Assembly (NCBI GenBank): GCA_028290685.1
Contig: JAQGJI010000111.1
Coordinates: 1-35,293 of the forward strand
Reading direction: 5' to 3'
DNA: 35,293 nt
Origin: Devosia sp.
GTDB lineage: Bacteria; Pseudomonadota; Alphaproteobacteria; Rhizobiales; Devosiaceae
Shown: one piece after another, positions 7,553 to 15,924 of the stretch
Layout of the letters: each line of letters opens with the position of its first letter
Position numbering within the stretch: the stretch's first letter is position 1
Notes under the pieces: model-generated
The model's input: the letters and a program-made list of their open reading frames with translations, nothing else
What the model was told of the DNA's origin: nothing
Database searches by the model: none
Translations under genes and position numbers: made by a program

Positions 7553-8050
7553 TCAGTCCGTGCCGCCCGAAATTGGCGCTGCATAGGCAACGTCCAAATC
7601 CCAGGGAAAGAAAATCCACGTGTCCTGGCTGACCTCGGTGATAAACGTGTCCACCATCTCGCGCCCCTTGGGCTTGGCGTAGACCGTAGCGAAATGCGCC
7701 CCGGGCAGCATTTCGCGCACCACGCGGGCGGTCGAGCCGGTATCCACCAGATCATCCACGATCAGCACTTTTGCCCCATTGCGGGCGAGATCGAGCACCG
7801 GCGCGCTGATTTCCTTCAGGACCTTGATGCCACCTTTGTTCTGATGGTCATAGCTTTTGACCGAAACCGTTTCCACGGTCCGGATATTGAGCTCGCGCGC
7901 CACGATGGCCGCCGGCACCAGCCCACCACGTGCAATGGCAACCACCGCATCGAACGGGCCAAGGCTCGCCAGCCGCCAGGCAAGCGCCCGGCTGTCGCGG
8001 TGGAACTGGTCCCAGGATACCGGAAACGACTTTTCATTCGGATTACTCAA
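7553..8050 (-). CDS. gpt: xanthine(-guanine) phosphoribosyltransferase
   Basis: The 165-residue enzyme salvages xanthine and guanine with PRPP. The PRPP-binding loop VLIVDDLVDTGST is at residues 95-107. 'ARGGLVPAAIVARELNIR' (40-57), 'SYDHQN', 'AKPKGR' and 'VSQDTWIFFPWD' near the end match E. coli Gpt closely. A TTG start at 8050 is chosen: AGGAGA precedes it by eight bases and MSNPNEKSFPVSWD fits the family N-terminus. An ATG-type extension to 8134 would add a cysteine-rich leader with no counterpart. It lies downstream of the cinA-like gene on the same strand and just ahead of tRNA-Leu. Confidence 0.93.
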   Translation of the reverse strand: MSNPNEKSFPVSWDQFHRDSRALAWRLASLGPFDAVVAIARGGLVPAAIVARELNIRTVETVSVKSYDHQNKGGIKVLKEISAPVLDLARNGAKVLIVDDLVDTGSTARVVREMLPGAHFATVYAKPKGREMVDTFITEVSQDTWIFFPWDLDVAYAAPISGGTD

Positions 8051-8134
8051 ATCATGTCTCTCCTGGCAACAGCAGCACATCGGCAGCGTCAAACCGCAAG
8101 GCGCCTGCTTAGCAAAGCTGAACCCTTCCGCCAA

Positions 8135-8902
8135 TCATTGTTCTGGTGGCAAAACGCCTGCCTTGGCATGGGCAGCCGCTACCATGGCGCGAACCTTGTC
8201 CGCCGCTTCTTCCAGCCGCACCGGGTCCGACGAGCGCAAGACCAGTTCGGTCATGACCCGGTCCTTGCCCATCTGGGGATAGCTACCCATCTTGACGTCT
8301 GGATATTGCGCCTGCAGCTCGCCTAATGGCCCGCCCACGGTTCCTTCCCCCACCGCGGCCCTCACCGTTACCGATTGAACCTTCTTGCCGCCCTTGAGCG
8401 TTGGCGCCAGCGCCTCCAGCATGGCCCGCATGATGATCGGCACGCCAGCCATCACATGCACATTGCCGATCCTGAAGCCGGGCGCAGCGCTCACCGAGTT
8501 GACGATCAGATCGGCGCCTTCGGGAATACGGGCCATCCGCAAGCGAGCCTCGTTCACCTCGGTGCCGGTTTCCTTCCAGCGCGACTCGAGCATGGCACGC
8601 GCTTGCGGATTGATCGGCAAGCCCACTCCGAACGCCTTTGCCACCGCATCGGCCGTGATGTCGTCGTGCGTGGGGCCGATGCCGCCTGTCGTGAACACAT
8701 AGGTGTACCGTTCGCGCAAGGCGTTCACCGCCATGACAATGTCGTCGGTTTCATCGCTGACCACCCGCACCTCCTTGAGGTCGATCCCCAGATCGGTACA
8801 AAACTCGGCAGTGGCGCCGATATTGACATCCTTGGTTCGTCCCGAAAGAATTTCGTCGCCGATGACGAGGAGGGCGGCTGTAACGCTTTCTGGGCGGGAC
8901 AT
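8135..8902 (-). CDS. CinA-like molybdopterin-binding domain protein
   Basis: The 255-residue protein is the N-terminal (MoCF/COG1058) half of CinA. It has 'LLVIGDEILSGRTKDVN' at residues 12-28, 'VVSDETDDI', 'FTTGGIGPTHDDITADAVA' (the MoaB/MogA-like loop) and 'NVHVMAGVP'. The C-terminal nicotinamide-nucleotide amidase domain of full CinA is absent. Stand-alone homologues are common and are usually annotated 'competence/damage-inducible protein A'; some hydrolyse ADP-ribose or NAD(P)-related compounds. The ATG at 8902 is preceded by GGAAG and begins MSRPESV; an extension to 8962 is possible but unsupported. The gene is divergent from map across about 130 bp. Confidence 0.92.
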   Translation of the reverse strand: MSRPESVTAALLVIGDEILSGRTKDVNIGATAEFCTDLGIDLKEVRVVSDETDDIVMAVNALRERYTYVFTTGGIGPTHDDITADAVAKAFGVGLPINPQARAMLESRWKETGTEVNEARLRMARIPEGADLIVNSVSAAPGFRIGNVHVMAGVPIIMRAMLEALAPTLKGGKKVQSVTVRAAVGEGTVGGPLGELQAQYPDVKMGSYPQMGKDRVMTELVLRSSDPVRLEEAADKVRAMVAAAHAKAGVLPPEQ

Positions 8903-9030
8903 ATATGGCTTCCATAGGTCTTGCTGTTTGCCAGCAATGCCTGTGTGCGATACTGCCGTCAAGCGAGCGTGTTCGCCTTCCCATATGCACGCCGAGTATC
9001 TAATTTCATCGCACCACTCCGGAGTTCGTG

Positions 9031-9864
9031 ATGATCACCTTTGTCGATGCCCCCGCAAAAGCCCGCCGCACCGCCGGGGTGATTCCACTGCACGGCGCCG
9101 AGGGTTTCGAAGGCATGCGCAAGGCCGGTGCCTTGACCGCCCAGGCGCTTGATATCCTGACCGAGTTTGTCGAACCTGGTGTGCCCACCGCAACTTTGGA
9201 CAAAGTGGCCTATGAGTTCGCCCGGGATCACGGCGCCGTCCCCGCGACGATATTTTACAAAGGCTACCGGCACTCGGTCTGCACCTCCATCAACCACGTC
9301 GTATGTCATGGCATTCCCGATGTGCGCCCGCTGCGTGAAGGCGACATCGTCAATATCGACCTGACTTTGGTGGTTGATGGCTGGCACGGCGATTCCAGCC
9401 GCATGTATCCCGTGGGTGAAATCTCGCGCAAGGCCGAGCGGCTGATCGAAGTGACCTATGAGAGCCTGCAAGCGGGTATCGACGCCGCCAAGCCCGGCAA
9501 CACCACGGGCGATATCGGTGCAGCGATCCAGGCACTGGCCGAGGCCGAACGGATGAGTGTGGTCCGCGACTTCGTCGGTCATGGCCTTGGCAAGCTCTTT
9601 CACGACGAGCCCAACATCCTGCATTTCGGTACACCCGGAAGCGGTGTGCCGCTCAAGCCCGGCATGATTTTCACCATCGAACCGATGATCAATCTGGGCC
9701 GTCCCCACGTCAAAATTCTTTCCGACGGCTGGACTGCCGTGACCCGCGATCGCACGCTGTCCTCCCAATGCGAACACTCCATCGGCATCACCGAAACGGG
9801 GTGCGAGGTTTTCACCCTCTCTCCTGCCAACATCTTCAATCCGCTCGCTGCCCGAGCCGCATGA
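9031..9864 (+). CDS. map: type I methionine aminopeptidase
   Basis: Map removes the initiator methionine from new proteins. The 277-residue enzyme shows its five metal ligands in order: two aspartates in 'NIDLTLVVDGWHGDSS', a histidine in 'VGHGLGKLFHDEPNI', and glutamates in 'FTIEPMI' and 'QCEHSIGIT'. The substrate histidine is in 'TSINHVVCHGIPD'. It has an N-terminal extension of about 20 residues relative to E. coli Map, common in alphaproteobacteria. The ATG at 9031 lies six bases after GGAG, while the adjacent GTG at 9028 is too close. Its stop overlaps the radC start (ATGA). Confidence 0.97.
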   Translation: MITFVDAPAKARRTAGVIPLHGAEGFEGMRKAGALTAQALDILTEFVEPGVPTATLDKVAYEFARDHGAVPATIFYKGYRHSVCTSINHVVCHGIPDVRPLREGDIVNIDLTLVVDGWHGDSSRMYPVGEISRKAERLIEVTYESLQAGIDAAKPGNTTGDIGAAIQALAEAERMSVVRDFVGHGLGKLFHDEPNILHFGTPGSGVPLKPGMIFTIEPMINLGRPHVKILSDGWTAVTRDRTLSSQCEHSIGITETGCEVFTLSPANIFNPLAARAA

Positions 9865-10652
9865 TGATGGCCGACAAGCAATTCCGGGAAGCTCCCTTTG
9901 TGGTGGATGCCCCCGCCCCCGAAAGCGAGCAGCCCCCGATTGTCTACGAGGTCCCTGCGGACCAACCGTCCGTCGCTCAGTCCGATCACGCCGGCCACCG
10001 CGAACGGGTGCGTGAGAGATTCCTCAAGGTGGGCGGCGAAGCGTTCGAGGACTACGAACTCCTTGAAATGCTCCTCCACATCGTGATCCCGCAAAAGGAC
10101 ACCAAGCCGCTCGCCAAGGCATTGCTGCGCGAGTTTGGCTCGTTTTCAGGCGTGTTCTCCGCCAGCCAGTCCCGGCTTGCGGCGATCAAGGGACTGGGTC
10201 CCAAAACCGTTACTTCGCTCAAGATCATCCAGGCCACCGCCGCCCGCTTCGCACGCGATGGCATAAGCCAGGAAAAGCCGATCCTCTCCTCCTGGACACA
10301 GCTTATTGATTACTGCCGCATCCAGATGGCCTTTGAGCCCATCGAGCAGTTGCGCATCCTGTTCCTGGACAAAAAGAACCGCCTCATCGCCGACGAGGTG
10401 CAGCAGACCGGCACGGTCGACCACACACCTGTCTATCCGCGCGAGGTGATAAAGCGGGCGCTCGAACTGGGCGCCACTGCTATAATTCTGGTGCACAACC
10501 ATCCATCGGGCGACCCCTCCCCATCTTCGGCCGACGTGCGCGTGACGCGCGAGATCGCCGATGTGGCCAAGCCCCTGGGCATCACGTTGCACGACCATCT
10601 GATCGTCGGAAAATCCGGCCACGCCTCGCTGCGCAGCCTCAAGCTCCTCTAG
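9861..10652 (+). CDS. radC: RadC/JAB domain protein
   Basis: The 263-residue protein has a polar N-terminal stretch of about 45 residues, a helix-hairpin-helix segment near residues 105-121 ('LAAIKGLGPKTVTSLK'), and a C-terminal JAB1/MPN+ domain. The JAMM zinc motif HNHPSGDPSPSSAD is at residues 212-225. Despite the historic name, a role in recombination repair is not established; the domain suggests a metalloprotease or nuclease-like activity. Three consecutive ATG codons (9861, 9864, 9867) are possible starts, and the first overlaps the map stop. It converges with ccdA, leaving only six bases between the stops. Confidence 0.94.
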   Translation: MMMADKQFREAPFVVDAPAPESEQPPIVYEVPADQPSVAQSDHAGHRERVRERFLKVGGEAFEDYELLEMLLHIVIPQKDTKPLAKALLREFGSFSGVFSASQSRLAAIKGLGPKTVTSLKIIQATAARFARDGISQEKPILSSWTQLIDYCRIQMAFEPIEQLRILFLDKKNRLIADEVQQTGTVDHTPVYPREVIKRALELGATAIILVHNHPSGDPSPSSADVRVTREIADVAKPLGITLHDHLIVGKSGHASLRSLKLL

Positions 10653-10658
10653 CGCGCG

Positions 10659-11393
10659 TCAGCCGAAGTTCGCCAGAACCGGAAAGGTTTCGAGAAACCA
10701 GTACGACAGGCGGGTGAAGTTACCGGTGAGAAACAGCACTCCGGTGACGACCAGCAAGCCGCCCATTACCCGCTCGACCGTGTGCAGATGCCGCTTGAAG
10801 CCGTGGAAAAACGCCATGAACGGCCCCACCGCAATACCGGCCAGGAAGAACGGCACGCCTAGACCCAGCGAATACAATGCCAGCAGCGACGCTCCCTCGG
10901 TCGCCGAGTTCTTGCTGGCGGCAACCGACAAAATCGCTGCCAGCACTGGGCCGATACAGGGCGTCCAGCCAATGGCGAAGGCCAATCCCAGCAAAAAGCC
11001 GCCCAGCGGTCCGCTTGCGATTCCCGGTCCCTGATGGCGGGCCTGCCGGTCCAGCAGACCGATACGGTAAACCCCGATGAAATGCAGACCCATGGCAATG
11101 ATCAGGATACCCGCAACCGGCGTCAACACGGGCAGCGCCTGCCGGAACGCCTGACCGAACGCTGTCGCGGTTGCGCCCAGCGTTATGAACACCGCGGCAA
11201 AGCCGAGAATGAAAAACAGCGACGTAAACGCCACGCGCCGCTGTAGGGCACCCGCTGTTGTGCCTTCATCGCGCAGCTGATCAAAGCTCGCTCCGCTCAT
11301 GTAAGTCAGATAAGGCGGCACCAGCGGTAGCACGCAGGGCGAGAGAAAACTCAGCACCCCTGCCCCGAACACCAATAGCAACGAGAATTCCAA
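10659..11393 (-). CDS. ccdA: cytochrome c biogenesis protein CcdA
   Basis: The 244-residue inner-membrane protein has six hydrophobic segments in the CcdA/DsbD-beta arrangement. One redox cysteine is in 'FLSPCVLPLVPPYL' (Cys20) and the other in 'GWTPCIGPVLAAI' (Cys146). It carries electrons from cytoplasmic thioredoxin to periplasmic thiol oxidoreductases for cytochrome c maturation. The start is TTG at 11393, with GGAG about ten bases upstream; no ATG precedes the first helix. The other ccm genes are not nearby. It is transcribed divergently from rpe across 185 bp. Confidence 0.94.
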   Translation of the reverse strand: MEFSLLLVFGAGVLSFLSPCVLPLVPPYLTYMSGASFDQLRDEGTTAGALQRRVAFTSLFFILGFAAVFITLGATATAFGQAFRQALPVLTPVAGILIIAMGLHFIGVYRIGLLDRQARHQGPGIASGPLGGFLLGLAFAIGWTPCIGPVLAAILSVAASKNSATEGASLLALYSLGLGVPFFLAGIAVGPFMAFFHGFKRHLHTVERVMGGLLVVTGVLFLTGNFTRLSYWFLETFPVLANFG

Positions 11394-11578
11394 GAGGCCG
11401 ACGCTCCTTTTTGCTCCGCTGTTCTAGCGCGTCACGCCCACAAAGCAACGCGCACCCTGTCGCATCATCGCTTCGTGACCCGCTTTACGCCTCGGTTCAC
11501 ACCATCCCCGATGTCACCCCGCCCTTGTCTCCACCTGCCTGCAGAGTTAAGGCTGCACCAGCCATCACCGAGGTTATG

Positions 11579-12259
11579 ATGACCAGCCGCCCCATCCGCA
11601 TCGCCCCCTCGATTCTTTCCGCTGACTTTTCCCGTCTCGGCGACGAGATCACCGCCATCGATGCGGCCGGGGCCGACTATATCCATGTGGACGTCATGGA
11701 CGGCCACTTCGTGCCCAATATCAGCTTCGGCCCGCTGGTCATGGCCTCGGTGCGCAAGTTCACCACAAAGCCGTTCGATGTGCACCTGATGATCGCTCCT
11801 GTCGATCGGTACATCTCGGCCTTTGCCAAGGCGGGTGCCGATATCATCACCGTCCACGCCGAAGCCGGTCCGCACCTGCACCGCACCCTTCAGGCAATTC
11901 GCGCCGAAGGCAAGAAAGTCGGCGTTGCCCTCAACCCGGCAACCCCGGTATCGGTGCTCGAAGACGTCATCGGCGACATCGACCTGCTGCTGGTGATGTC
12001 GGTCAATCCGGGTTTTGGTGGCCAGGGCTTCATCCCCCGCACTCTCGCCAAGCTGCGCCAGGCTGCTGCGCTGATTGGCAGTCGTCCCATCGACCTTGAA
12101 GTGGATGGCGGCGTTACCGCGGAAAACGCGCGCGACATCGCCGCTGCCGGAGCCAATGTGTTGGTCGCGGGCTCATCCGTTTACGGCGGCAACGACCCCG
12201 CCACCTATGCCGGCCGCATCAACGCCATTCGCACCGCCGCGAGCACCCGCTTCGCTTGA
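11579..12259 (+). CDS. rpe: ribulose-phosphate 3-epimerase
   Basis: Rpe interconverts ribulose 5-phosphate and xylulose 5-phosphate. The 226-residue TIM barrel has 'IAPSILSADF' at the N-terminus, 'IHVDVMDGHFVPNISFGP' with the catalytic aspartate and histidine, 'DVHLMI', 'NPGFGGQGF', and 'EVDGGVT' with the second catalytic aspartate. The frame is open far upstream, but homology begins at MTSRPIRIAPS. ATG codons at 11576 and 11579 are both possible; GAGG at 11570-11573 is better spaced for the second. The gene follows the Gnd step of the pentose phosphate pathway, although gnd is 9 kb away. purB starts 30 bp downstream. Confidence 0.97.
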   Translation: MTSRPIRIAPSILSADFSRLGDEITAIDAAGADYIHVDVMDGHFVPNISFGPLVMASVRKFTTKPFDVHLMIAPVDRYISAFAKAGADIITVHAEAGPHLHRTLQAIRAEGKKVGVALNPATPVSVLEDVIGDIDLLLVMSVNPGFGGQGFIPRTLAKLRQAAALIGSRPIDLEVDGGVTAENARDIAAAGANVLVAGSSVYGGNDPATYAGRINAIRTAASTRFA

Positions 12260-12289
12260 ATCGACTAGTTAACTGGAAAGCCTAAATCT

Positions 12290-13627
12290 ATGATTCCGCG
12301 CTACTCTCGCCCTGAAATGGTTTCCATCTGGTCGGCCGAGACCCGCTTCGCCATCTGGTTCGAAATCGAGGCACACGCCACGACGAGGCTGGCCGAACTC
12401 GGCGTCGTCCCCAGGGAAGCCGCCCAGAACATCTGGGACGTGATGAACAGGCGCAAGGCTGAACACGGCAGCTACGCTTTCGATGTGGCGCGCATCGACG
12501 AGATCGAGCGCACCACCAAGCATGACGTTATTGCCTTCCTGACGCACCTGTCAGAGATCGTGGGCCCCGATGCCCGCTTCGTGCACCAGGGCATGACCTC
12601 GTCCGACATTTTGGACACCACGCTGTCAGTGCAACTCGCCCGCGCCGCCGATCTGCTGATCGCAGACACCGATGCTCTGCTCGAAGCCCTCAAGCGCCGC
12701 GCCTACGAACACAAGGACACCATCCCCATCGGCCGCTCGCATGGCCTCCATGCCGAGCCGACCACCTTTGGCGTCAAGCTCGCCGAAGCCCATGCCGAAT
12801 TTACCCGCAACCGGGCGCGCCTCGCCGCCGCACGGGCGGAAATCGCCACCGCTGCCATCTCTGGCGCCATCGGCTCGTTCGCCAATATCGATCCGCAGGT
12901 CGAGGAATACGTCGCCGAAAAGCTCGGCCTCGCCATCGAGCCGGTTTCCACCCAGGTGATCCCGCGTGACCGCCACGCCATGTTCTTCGCCACGCTGGGC
13001 GTTGTCGCCTCGTCCATCGAGCGCGTCGCCGTCGAAATCCGCCACCTGCAGCGCACCGAGGTCCTTGAGGCGGAGGAGTTCTTCTCGCCCGGCCAGAAGG
13101 GCAGCTCGGCCATGCCGCACAAGCGCAATCCGGTGCTGACTGAAAATCTCACCGGCCTGGCTCGCCTCGTGCGCGGCATGGTTGTTCCGGCCTTGGAAAA
13201 CGTTGCGCTTTGGCACGAGCGGGACATTTCCCACTCGTCGGTCGAACGCATGATCGGGCCCGACGCCACCATCACCCTCGACTTCGCCCTAGCCCGCCTC
13301 ACCGGCGTCATCGACAAGCTCGTGGTCTACCCCCAAAACATGCGCCGCAATCTGGACCTGCTTGGTGGCCTGCATAATTCCCAGCGCGTACTGCTGGCGC
13401 TGACCCAGGCGGGGTATTCCCGCGAGGACAGCTACGCCGCCGTTCAGCGCAACGCCATGAAGGTGTGGGAAATGCAGGGCGACCGTGCCGGCCAGTTTGC
13501 CGCCAACCTCAAGGCCGATCCTCTGGTCACCCTGTCCGATGAGCAGATCGACGCCATGTTCGACGACGCTTACCACCTCAAGCACGTTGATACCATTTTT
13601 GCCCGGGTCTTTGGGAACGCGGCATGA
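12290..13627 (+). CDS. purB: adenylosuccinate lyase
   Basis: PurB cleaves SAICAR to AICAR and adenylosuccinate to AMP, each releasing fumarate. The 445-residue protein belongs to the fumarase/aspartase superfamily. The signature SSAMPHKRNP is at residues 272-281, in the flexible loop with the catalytic serine. 'GMTSSD' is at 101-106, and the catalytic histidine is in 'GRSHGLHAEPTTFG' (151). Its length fits the Bacillus/Thermotoga type rather than the longer E. coli form. A GGAAAG ribosome binding site precedes the ATG. It shares the purine pathway with purC, purS, purQ and purL downstream. Its stop overlaps the next start (ATGA). Confidence 0.98.
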   Translation: MIPRYSRPEMVSIWSAETRFAIWFEIEAHATTRLAELGVVPREAAQNIWDVMNRRKAEHGSYAFDVARIDEIERTTKHDVIAFLTHLSEIVGPDARFVHQGMTSSDILDTTLSVQLARAADLLIADTDALLEALKRRAYEHKDTIPIGRSHGLHAEPTTFGVKLAEAHAEFTRNRARLAAARAEIATAAISGAIGSFANIDPQVEEYVAEKLGLAIEPVSTQVIPRDRHAMFFATLGVVASSIERVAVEIRHLQRTEVLEAEEFFSPGQKGSSAMPHKRNPVLTENLTGLARLVRGMVVPALENVALWHERDISHSSVERMIGPDATITLDFALARLTGVIDKLVVYPQNMRRNLDLLGGLHNSQRVLLALTQAGYSREDSYAAVQRNAMKVWEMQGDRAGQFAANLKADPLVTLSDEQIDAMFDDAYHLKHVDTIFARVFGNAA

Positions 13628-14178
13628 AACTGGCGGAATGCGACATTCTGATCCTGCCCGGGCTGGGGGGATTACGTCCGGGCCATTGGCAGGTTCGTTG
13701 GGCCGAGCGGATGAGCAACGCCGCCATTGTCGAGCAGGCGGACTGGCTGGAACCGGATCTGGACGATTGGGCCGCCACCATCGAGCAGGCGGCCCGGCTG
13801 ACCAGCCGGCCTGCCGTGCTGGTCGCCCACTCGCTCTCTATCATCGCTGTAGCGCACGCCGGTGCTCGCCTGCCCGCCAATGTGCGGGGCGCTTTCCTGG
13901 TTGCGCCGCTCGATACCGAACTGAGCCCGGCCGCGCCCGAGGAAACCCACGGCTTCCGTCCTATCCCGCGCCATCCGCTACCGTTTCCATCCATGCTGGT
14001 GGCTTCAAGCAACGACCCGCTCTGCACCCTGGAGCGCGCGGTTGAATTTGCCACCTGCTGGGGGTCCGATTTTCACCAGGCCGGGGATGCGGGACACATC
14101 GACACCCAGTCCGGCCACGGCCCCTGGCCCGAGGGACTGCTGATGTTTACCCGGCTGATGCAGCGGCTCACTGCATAA
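13624..14178 (+). CDS. RBBP9/YdeN-like alpha/beta hydrolase
   Basis: The 184-residue protein has the compact serine hydrolase fold of the RBBP9/YdeN family. 'PGLGGLRPGHWQVRW' at residues 12-26 is the family oxyanion-region signature. The nucleophile lies in AHSLS (Ser70), with Asp131 in 'SSNDPL' and His158 in 'GDAGHID' completing a triad. The usual GHSLG elbow is altered to AHSLS, which is acceptable in this family but unusual for hydrolases in general. The substrate is unknown. The start overlaps the purB stop by four bases, so translation is coupled to purB. A hairpin follows the stop. Confidence 0.9.
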   Translation: MKLAECDILILPGLGGLRPGHWQVRWAERMSNAAIVEQADWLEPDLDDWAATIEQAARLTSRPAVLVAHSLSIIAVAHAGARLPANVRGAFLVAPLDTELSPAAPEETHGFRPIPRHPLPFPSMLVASSNDPLCTLERAVEFATCWGSDFHQAGDAGHIDTQSGHGPWPEGLLMFTRLMQRLTA

Positions 14179-14179
14179 A

Positions 14180-14204
14180 AAAAAGCGCCGGTCCAAACCG
14201 GCGC
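14180..14204 (-). terminator. Rho-independent terminator of the zeta-inhibitor gene
   Basis: A perfect 8-bp stem GCGCCGGT/ACCGGCGC (14185-14192 with 14197-14204) has a four-base loop. On the minus strand it is followed by a run of eight T. It therefore ends the DUF1476 transcript and may weakly end the purB operon too. Confidence 0.85.
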
Positions 14205-14229
14205 CTTGCTCAATCGGTCAAGCCAGGGC

Positions 14230-14553
14230 TCAGCCCTCGGCGGCAATCTGCTCATTTGCTGTCAGCTTCAGTTGCTGCATTTTCTGGCGAACCTGCTCAT
14301 CACTGATGTTCAAGCCCTTGGCCTTGAGATCGCTCGAAACCTTGCGGAACACGTCCTCGTCACCGGCTTCCTCGAAATCGGCTGCAACGACTTCTGCCGC
14401 ATAGGCCTTGGCGTCTTCGCCGGTCAGGCTCATCAGTTCGGCGGCCCAGATGCCCATCAGCTTGTTGCGGCGCGCCTCGGCCTTGAACTTCTTTTCAGCA
14501 TCAAAGGCAAACTTTGCCTCCTGGCCCTTCTGGCGATCCTCGAACTGGCTCAT
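14230..14553 (-). CDS. DUF1476 protein, F1Fo-ATPase inhibitor zeta subunit
   Basis: The 107-residue, highly charged helical protein begins MSQFEDRQKGQEAKFAFDAE, the DUF1476 signature. 'FKAEARRNKLMGIWAAELM' follows at residues 23-41. In Paracoccus denitrificans the homologous zeta subunit blocks ATP hydrolysis by the F1 sector through its N-terminal region; the assignment rests on that established family link. No membrane segment is present, so it is cytoplasmic. It is divergent from purC across about 205 bp and has its own terminator. Confidence 0.92.
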   Translation of the reverse strand: MSQFEDRQKGQEAKFAFDAEKKFKAEARRNKLMGIWAAELMSLTGEDAKAYAAEVVAADFEEAGDEDVFRKVSSDLKAKGLNISDEQVRQKMQQLKLTANEQIAAEG

Positions 14554-14661
14554 GCAACTCTCCCCGCTGTGCGTTTGTAGTGTTCAAGACCACATAGGCG
14601 GTTCACCATGCCAAATCAACGTTCCCGCTTCGCCTGCGACTTTATGGATTGGGTGCGCGGC

Positions 14662-14673
14662 CCTGTTAACAGG
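14662..14673. promoter_or_regulatory. 12-bp perfect palindrome between the zeta-inhibitor gene and purC
   Basis: CCTGTTAACAGG is a perfect palindrome lying between two divergently transcribed genes, about 85 bp ahead of the purC ATG. Its position suits a dimeric regulator site. No known regulator motif is recognised, so this is only a candidate. Confidence 0.3.
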
Positions 14674-14758
14674 CCGGAGTCGAAAGAGCTTGCCTTTTCG
14701 CCCCGTTCTGGCGCATGAAGCGGCCAAATCTCCCTCCTCCTATCAGTCCGGATTCCCA

Positions 14759-15523
14759 ATGAACCGTCGACGTAAAATTTACGAGGGCAAGGCCAAGATC
14801 CTTTTTGAAGGTCCTGAGCCGGGCACTCTGGTTCAGTATTTCAAGGACGACACCACTGCCGGTGACGGCACTCGCCACGAAATCATCGACGGCAAGGGCG
14901 TGCTGAACAACCGCATCTCCGAGTTCGTTTTCACCAAGCTCAACGGGCTGGGCATCCCGACTCACTTCATCCGCCGCATCAACATGCGCGAGCAGTTGAT
15001 CAAGGAAGTGGAGATCATTCCGCTCGAGATCATCGTGCGCAATTTTGCCGCTGGCTCGCTGGTCAAGCGTTTGGGCCTTGAGCCAGGCACGCAATTGCCC
15101 CGCTCCCTCATCGAGTTCTGCTACAAGGACGATGCCCTGCATGACCCCATGGTCAGCGAGGAGCACATCACCGCCTTTGGTTGGGCTACCCCTGCCGAAC
15201 TCGACGACATCATGAGTCTGGCGATCCGCGTCAACGACTTCCTGACCGGCCTGTTCATGGGTGTCGGCATTCAGCTCGTTGATTTCAAGATCGAGTGCGG
15301 CCGGCTCTATGAAGGCGATCTGATGCGGATCGTTCTCGCGGACGAAATCTCTCCTGACAGTTGCCGGTTATGGGACGTCAAGACCCGTACCAAGATGGAC
15401 AAGGATCGTTTTCGCGAAAATCTGGGCGGCTTGATCGAGAATTACCGTGAGGTTGCTCAACGGCTCGGTATTCTCGTGGAAACCGAGAATGCGCTCACCA
15501 CCGGCCCCCGCCTTGTCCAATAA
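14759..15523 (+). CDS. purC: phosphoribosylaminoimidazole-succinocarboxamide synthase
   Basis: PurC joins aspartate to CAIR with ATP to give SAICAR. The 254-residue enzyme has 'KIYEGKAKILFEG' at residues 6-18, 'FKDDTTAGDG', the signature 'EIIVRNFAAGSLVKRLG' and 'VDFKIECGR' followed by 'LADEISPDSCRLWD', which bind ATP and substrate. Length is normal for the short bacterial form. The frame is open for over 100 codons upstream with no homology; the ATG at 14759 begins MNRRRKIYEGKAK. No strong ribosome binding site precedes it. purS begins 20 bp after the stop. Confidence 0.98.
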   Translation: MNRRRKIYEGKAKILFEGPEPGTLVQYFKDDTTAGDGTRHEIIDGKGVLNNRISEFVFTKLNGLGIPTHFIRRINMREQLIKEVEIIPLEIIVRNFAAGSLVKRLGLEPGTQLPRSLIEFCYKDDALHDPMVSEEHITAFGWATPAELDDIMSLAIRVNDFLTGLFMGVGIQLVDFKIECGRLYEGDLMRIVLADEISPDSCRLWDVKTRTKMDKDRFRENLGGLIENYREVAQRLGILVETENALTTGPRLVQ

Positions 15524-15542
15524 GCATTCAGCGGAGCTGCAG

Positions 15543-15785
15543 ATGAAGGCGCGCGTTACTGTAACCCTCAAGGCCGGCGTGCTTGATCCTCAGGGACAAG
15601 CAATCGAAGGTTCGCTCAAGGGCCTTGGTTTTCCCCAGGTGGCCAGTGTTCGTCAGGGTAAGGTTTTCGATATCGTTGTTGATGGAACCGACGAGGAATC
15701 TGCTCGTTCACACCTCACCAGCATGTGCGAAAAGCTGCTGGCGAATACCGTGATTGAAAACTACGCGATCGAAATCGCAAATTAA
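15543..15785 (+). CDS. purS: FGAM synthase subunit PurS
   Basis: This 80-residue protein is the small structural subunit of the three-part phosphoribosylformylglycinamidine synthase (PurS-PurQ-PurL), which makes FGAM from FGAR. It has the family pattern 'VTVTLKAGVLDPQGQAIEGSLKGLGF', then 'VRQGKVFDIVV' and a C-terminal helix and strand ending 'ENYAIEIAN'. GGAG lies upstream of the ATG at 15543; an upstream in-frame extension overlaps purC and has no homology. purQ, its partner, is not adjacent here: an acyltransferase gene and about 300 bp of leader separate them. Confidence 0.96.
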   Translation: MKARVTVTLKAGVLDPQGQAIEGSLKGLGFPQVASVRQGKVFDIVVDGTDEESARSHLTSMCEKLLANTVIENYAIEIAN

Positions 15786-15840
15786 CATCTGCCGACCATA
15801 ACTAATTTCGCGCCAGTAAGCGGCGCAGGACCATACCGCC

Positions 15841-15924
15841 ATGCTCAAGACCGTATCACTTTCCGTCATGTTCTTTGCCACCCTGGGCCTGCTTTTCGCG
15901 GCTTATGCGTCTGTGCCGGTCTGA
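15841..15924 (+). CDS. candidate 27-residue single-helix membrane peptide
   Basis: An ATG-started ORF of 27 codons ends with TGA at 15922-15924. Its product is MLKTV, then a hydrophobic stretch (SLSVMFFATLGLLFAAYA), then SVPV: a short basic start followed by one membrane-length helix. AGGA lies about ten bases upstream. It sits alone in the 15786-16102 gap between purS and the acyltransferase gene. The rest of that gap holds a short GGCC-rich hairpin (15965-15979) and AT-richer sequence likely to contain the acyltransferase promoter. Short hydrophobic ORFs can arise by chance, so this is tentative. Confidence 0.4.
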   Translation: MLKTVSLSVMFFATLGLLFAAYASVPV

